In this document: one piece after another, positions 61,159 through 64,000 of the stretch | Layout: each line of letters opens with the position of its first letter | How positions within the stretch are numbered: the first letter of the stretch is position 1 | From: CAVQOB01 sp963714325 | GTDB lineage: Bacteria > Pseudomonadota > Alphaproteobacteria > Rhizobiales > Hyphomicrobiaceae | Length of the DNA stretch: 64,000 nt | NCBI GenBank assembly: GCA_963714325.1 | Contig: CAVQOB010000015.1 | Span: 1 to 64,000 of the forward strand | Reading direction: 5' to 3' | Position numbers and translations under genes: made by a program | Notes under the pieces: model-generated | What the model saw: the letters and a program-made list of their open reading frames with translations, nothing else | What the model was told of the DNA's origin: nothing | The model's database searches: none

Positions 61159-61653
61159 TCAACCTTCCGCCTTCGGCGCGTCGGGGACCGATGCAGCTTG
61201 CTCTTTGCGCAGCGTCTCCAGCCGATCCGAAAGGCCCGTGTCGTTCAGTGCGAGAATTTGTGCTGCGAGCAGGCCAGCATTGGTGGCGCCGGCTTCGCCG
61301 ATCGCCAGCGTGCCGACCGGAATGCCGGCGGGCATTTGGACGATCGAGAGCAGGCTGTCCTGACCAGACAGTGCTTTCGATTGAATGGGAACGCCGAGGA
61401 CGGGGAGTGTCGTCATTGATGCGGTCATGCCGGGGAGATGGGCAGCGCCGCCCGCACCAGCGATGATGACCTGCAGGCCCCGCGACTTGGCGGTCTTTGC
61501 ATAGTCATAGAGGCGCTCGGGCGTGCGATGAGCAGAGACGACCTTGGCCTCGTAGGCGACACCGAGTTTGTCGAGCACGTCGGCGGCTTTTTTCATGGTC
61601 GGCCAATCGGACAGGCTGCCCATGATGATCCCGATGCGAACGGCGGCGGTCAT
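61159..61653 (-). CDS. purE: N5-carboxyaminoimidazole ribonucleotide mutase
   Basis: Moves the carboxylate to give CAIR, the step after PurK. 164 residues from ATG 61653 (MTAAVRIGIIMGSLSDWP). Class I PurE motifs are IIMGSLSDW, VVSAHRTPERLYDYA, IAGAGGAAHLPGM and GAGAT-type AIGEAGATNAGLLA. The stop TGA is eight bases in front of the purK ATG, so the pair is coupled. Normal length. Confidence 0.97.
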   Translation of the reverse strand: MTAAVRIGIIMGSLSDWPTMKKAADVLDKLGVAYEAKVVSAHRTPERLYDYAKTAKSRGLQVIIAGAGGAAHLPGMTASMTTLPVLGVPIQSKALSGQDSLLSIVQMPAGIPVGTLAIGEAGATNAGLLAAQILALNDTGLSDRLETLRKEQAASVPDAPKAEG

Positions 61654-61785
61654 GCCGTCTCTCCCCTGGTCGGCCGTGAATCGGCCTGAAAGCCTGGACG
61701 TAGACGGCGGCGCACGCCGATGCAAGGGCTGGCGTTGTTTTGTGGTGCTAAATGCCACGTGCCGCGGTTAAAGCCAGCGCGGGGC

Positions 61786-61992
61786 TCAGGCGATAATGTC
61801 CGGGAGGAGCTGGTCTTCGACGGCGGTGATTTGGTCACGCAGCGCCAGTTTGCGCTTTTTCAGGCGCTTGATCTGCAGCTGATCAATACCCGGTGCTTGC
61901 TCCAGGCCAACGATCTGATCGTCGATCTGGCGATGCTCGGCCTGCAAGCGAGTGAGGAGTTCGCGGAGTTCGTTGTCGTTGGGTCGTTGCAT
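61786..61992 (-). CDS. YdcH-family (DUF465) small helical protein, copy 1
   Basis: 68-residue all-helical protein. DUF465 motif: LRELLTRLQAEHRQIDDQI followed by QIKRLKKRKLALRDQI. It is a single helical hairpin; family function is unknown. It is divergent from a second DUF465 gene 400 bases away, and this pairing is common in Hyphomicrobiales. Located upstream of purE on the same strand but with a 130-base gap. Confidence 0.85.
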   Translation of the reverse strand: MQRPNDNELRELLTRLQAEHRQIDDQIVGLEQAPGIDQLQIKRLKKRKLALRDQITAVEDQLLPDIIA

Positions 61993-62406
61993 CGACCGCC
62001 TTCTGCTCAGCGTTGACTATCGTTCGATCCGGCCGACTTCGCCGATGGCTGCCACAACTATCGCGATGTTTGCAATTGGGCGCAAGACGCGATGCTGTCG
62101 CTTGGGGTCCGGCGGGCTCACAATCGAGGGCCGAACATCACTTAACCCGATTAACAAACTGCAAGCGCCTGCAGGAGCCTGCAACGGATTGCACTTCCAA
62201 ATTGCCAGCCTGGCGGTTTGGAAGTCCGCCTAAAATCCACAGCGATCGCGACCATAGGCCCGGATTCGAATCGAAATTGACCGCAGTTATTAATGGCACG
62301 TTACCGACGATAGTGAGTCACGCAGAAAAATTGCTGCGGAAGCATTAGACAGAGCGATTTTTCCGTGTCACACTCATCGGGTCTTCAACGCAAAACGGAG
62401 GGCAAG
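61993..62406. other. Divergent gap between two DUF465 genes
   Basis: About 410 bases with no gene. A hairpin cttccaaattgccag (62194-62208) with ctggcggtttggaag (62210-62224), 13 of 15 pairs, is the only clear structure; it has no T-run. The two promoters must lie here. Confidence 0.5.
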
Positions 62407-62589
62407 ATGGCGCTCGGAGCTCATCTCGCTGAACTGTCGGAGAAGCACAAACTTCTCGAGCGTAGACTTGAAGAGGAGCTGGCGCGGCCAGCGGCCGATG
62501 ACGCCAAGGTCCGGCGTCTGAAGCACGAAAAACTGAAACTCAAAGACGCCATCACGAAATTGCAGGACGGCGCCGCGACGCGGCACTGA
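62407..62589 (+). CDS. YdcH-family (DUF465) small helical protein, copy 2
   Basis: 60 residues from ATG 62407 (MALGAHLAELSEKHKLLE); GAGGGCAAG lies just upstream, and the 14-codon longer frame is not family-like. Helix 1 is HLAELSEKHKLLERRLEEEL and helix 2 VRRLKHEKLKLKDAITKLQ, the DUF465 pattern. Function unknown. Confidence 0.85.
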   Translation: MALGAHLAELSEKHKLLERRLEEELARPAADDAKVRRLKHEKLKLKDAITKLQDGAATRH

Positions 62590-62830
62590 TGCCGTTTGCA
62601 GTGACGTCGTGTTTAACGGCCCGGCTCGAGTAAGTTTGTCCGTGTGGCTATTGCTGTGCCGGGCGAACTGCGCGTGGCTTTGCACGGCGCGTATTTCGAT
62701 ATCGCGTCGCGGACGCTCGGCCTGCTCAACCAGGCGGCGGGTGCGTTTGTGCCGGTGTAAGGGGGGGGGTGTGGGGGCGCCGGAAGAGTCGTCGCATCGC
62801 GATATCTTTTCCCTCTCCCCGTTCTTCACG
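62590..62830. other. Gap before IS110 copy 2 with a short truncated-looking frame and a REP-like hairpin
   Basis: No firm gene. A 39-codon frame from GTG 62642 (VAIAVPGELRVALHGAYFD to AGAFVPV, stop 62761) has protein-like codon use and may be a gene remnant. It is followed by a run of nine G. ctctcccc (62813-62820) and ggggagag (62830-62837) form an 8-bp hairpin of the type common as REP elements in this group, and the IS110 copy begins within or right after its right arm. Confidence 0.4.
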
Positions 62831-62837
62831 GGGAGAG

Positions 62838-63091
62838 TTACCATGCGCGCCGAAGGCGCGCACATGAATGGATGAAAGCGGTTTTACTGTCGGCGTCGTG
62901 GCATTGAGGTCGTTTTTTCCCTGGCGCCGTCGAGCCCGAGGGAGAGTTTGATCCTGGGGCCTCAGAGCACATGTCATTGTCGCCACGGACGGCGGCGGGC
63001 TCAGCCCACCGTTCCGTCCCGGAGCACGCAGAGTAGAGTTCAAATCGACGAGGCCCCTGGCCACGGCATTCCTGTCACTTGGGAGGTGTCC
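62838..63091 (+). ncRNA. Candidate bridge-RNA region of IS110 copy 2
   Basis: About 254 non-coding bases between the element tip and the transposase GTG, identical as far as I can see to 5395-5648 on the other strand. An 8-bp hairpin tgcgcgcc/ggcgcgca is at 62844-62862. agagtttgatcctgg (62943-62957) followed shortly by ctcag resembles the first bases of 16S rRNA, probably by chance. Position and conservation fit the bridge RNA of IS110-group elements; guide loops were not resolved. Confidence 0.5.
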
Positions 63092-64000
63092 GTGAATATC
63101 CTACATAAGAAGTGCGCCGGTCTTGATGTGCATTCCGCCTTCGTGGCGGTCTGCGCGCGCACCGTGCGAGGCCGCAAGATCGCCTACGAGGAGGGCCGCT
63201 TCGCGACCACGACGCGCGATCTTCTCGCGCTCGCAGCCTGGCTCGAAGAGCGTGGTGTCACGCATGTCGTGATGGAGGCAACCGGTGTCTATTGGAAGCC
63301 TGTGTGGCACATCCTGGACGCCGCGTTCACGCTGATGCTGGTCAACGCCCACGAGGCGCGCAATCTGCCCGGCCGCAAGAGCGATGCGAGCGATGCCCGC
63401 TGGCTGGCCGATCTCTTGGCCCACGGCCTGATCCGCGCGAGCTTCGTGCCGCCGGAGCCGATCCGGGAGCTGCGCGATCTGACGCGGACGCGCACGCAGC
63501 TGCAACGCCAGATGACGCAGCACGAGAACCGTATCGGCAAGGTGCTGGAGGACGCCAACATCAAACTCGCAACCGTCGTGTCCGACCTGCTCGGCATCAA
63601 CAGCCGGCGCATTCTGGAGGCGCTGGTCGCTGGCGAGACCGATCCTGCGCGACTGGCGGCGCTCGCCGATCGCAGGTTGAAGGCGTCTCGCGAGGACCTG
63701 GCCGCCGCCCTCGACGGCCGCTTCACGCGCCACCACGCCTTCCTGGTCCGTGAGCACCTGACCATGATCGACGTGCTCGCCCAGCGGATCGCCAGCTTCG
63801 AGACGGAGGTGGAGGCTTTGCTCGCCCCCTTTCGTCAGCTCGTCGCCGAGTTGACCAAGATCCCTGGTGTGAAGAAGCGGGCCGCGTCTGCCATCCTGGC
63901 CGAGATCGGAACCGACATGAGCTGCTTTGCCACCGCCGGCCATCTCTCGAGTTGGGCCCGCCTCGTGCCCCGTCTCGACGAGACCGGCGGCAAGAAGCGC
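63092..64000 (+). CDS. IS110-family transposase, copy 2 (partial)
   Basis: GTG start at 63092 (VNILHKKCAGLDVHSAFV) with GGGAGGTGTCC upstream. The first 303 codons are in the window and include the DEDD domain (GLDVHS, VMEATGVYW, KSDASDARW) and the start of Transposase_20 (IPGVKKRAASAILAEIG, GHLSSWARLVPRLDET). Differences from copy 1 include VRGRK for VRSRK and a few silent or single changes. The open frame leaves the window, so completeness is unknown. Confidence 0.92.
   Translation, partial: MNILHKKCAGLDVHSAFVAVCARTVRGRKIAYEEGRFATTTRDLLALAAWLEERGVTHVVMEATGVYWKPVWHILDAAFTLMLVNAHEARNLPGRKSDASDARWLADLLAHGLIRASFVPPEPIRELRDLTRTRTQLQRQMTQHENRIGKVLEDANIKLATVVSDLLGINSRRILEALVAGETDPARLAALADRRLKASREDLAAALDGRFTRHHAFLVREHLTMIDVLAQRIASFETEVEALLAPFRQLVAELTKIPGVKKRAASAILAEIGTDMSCFATAGHLSSWARLVPRLDETGGKKR

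Larger units (their letters stand above)
62831..64000 (+). mobile_element. IS110-family element, copy 2 (runs off the window)
   Basis: Same element as 4127-5655, inverted. Identity begins at gggagag 62831, the right arm of a REP-like hairpin, and continues through the non-coding left end and transposase to the window end. Only a handful of substitutions are seen, so the two copies moved recently. Confidence 0.85.

Noticed and set aside
62943..62965. Start of a 16S rRNA gene
   Set aside because: Only about 20 bases match, with inserted bases; no further rRNA sequence follows and an identical copy lies in the other IS110.
1..64000. CRISPR array
   Set aside because: No regularly spaced repeats of 25-40 bases were seen; the repeats present are IS ends, palindromes or cassette duplications.

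Overview
The window looks like a chromosomal segment of a GC-rich alphaproteobacterium, probably order Hyphomicrobiales. Pointers are the ethylmalonyl-CoA pathway pair ccr/ecm, a phasin, a hemD - mitofilin(Mic60-like) - hemY run, divergent ubiG/lysC followed by ptsP, rpsO-pnp, purEK, and two small YdcH/DUF465 proteins. The genus cannot be fixed from the sequence alone.

Layout. (1) 1-13.3 kb is an accessory region packed with insertion sequences. It holds a decayed ISAs1 element, one complete IS110-family element, an ISL3-family element with a visible 8-bp target duplication, and a second ISL3 element carrying a decayed IS1380 element inside it. Between them lie two AT-richer tandem cassettes, each made of an N-terminally anchored membrane protein followed by a large secreted calcium-repeat (RTX-like) protein. 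The two secreted proteins share a nearly identical central/C-terminal block but have unrelated N-terminal domains; both are broken and both end at copies of one dispersed repeat. (2) 13.3-15.2 kb is a junction zone with an isolated rimM and about 850 bases without a recognisable gene. (3) 15.2-31.2 kb carries metabolic and transport genes: aroE with a Gfo/Idh/MocA oxidoreductase, a HAD phosphatase, a LysE exporter, an ECF sigma/anti-sigma pair, an acyl-CoA ligase, a DUF533 protein with a frameshift, a TRAP permease pair, an Mrp ATPase with HCF101-like domain order, and a GcvT-type FAD oxidoreductase. (4) 31.5-47.7 kb is housekeeping: rpsO, pnp, an iron-type ABC permease, a short histidine kinase, a phasin, a DUF305 protein, ubiG, lysC, ptsP, ecm and ccr. 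(5) 47.7-62.6 kb carries a VOC pseudogene, tRNA-Thr(CGT), hemY/mic60/hemD, tsaD, gpsA, several small enzymes, rpsU with a glycine-rich tail, purK/purE and two DUF465 genes. (6) From 62.8 kb a second, nearly identical IS110 copy begins, in opposite orientation, beside a REP-like hairpin; it runs off the window.

How it works together. Ecm and Ccr are two diagnostic enzymes of the ethylmalonyl-CoA pathway for acetyl-CoA assimilation; with the phasin they suggest a polyhydroxybutyrate/C2 lifestyle. LysC/PtsP, PurE/PurK, HemD/HemY and TsaD/GpsA are ordinary core functions. The most unusual part is the cassette array in the first 13 kb, which I read as a modular family of exported proteins whose N-terminal domain and upstream membrane partner are swapped while the C-terminal block is kept. 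That reading is inference. The IS110 copies carry about 260 bases of conserved non-coding left-end sequence, where IS110-group elements are known to encode their bridge RNA.
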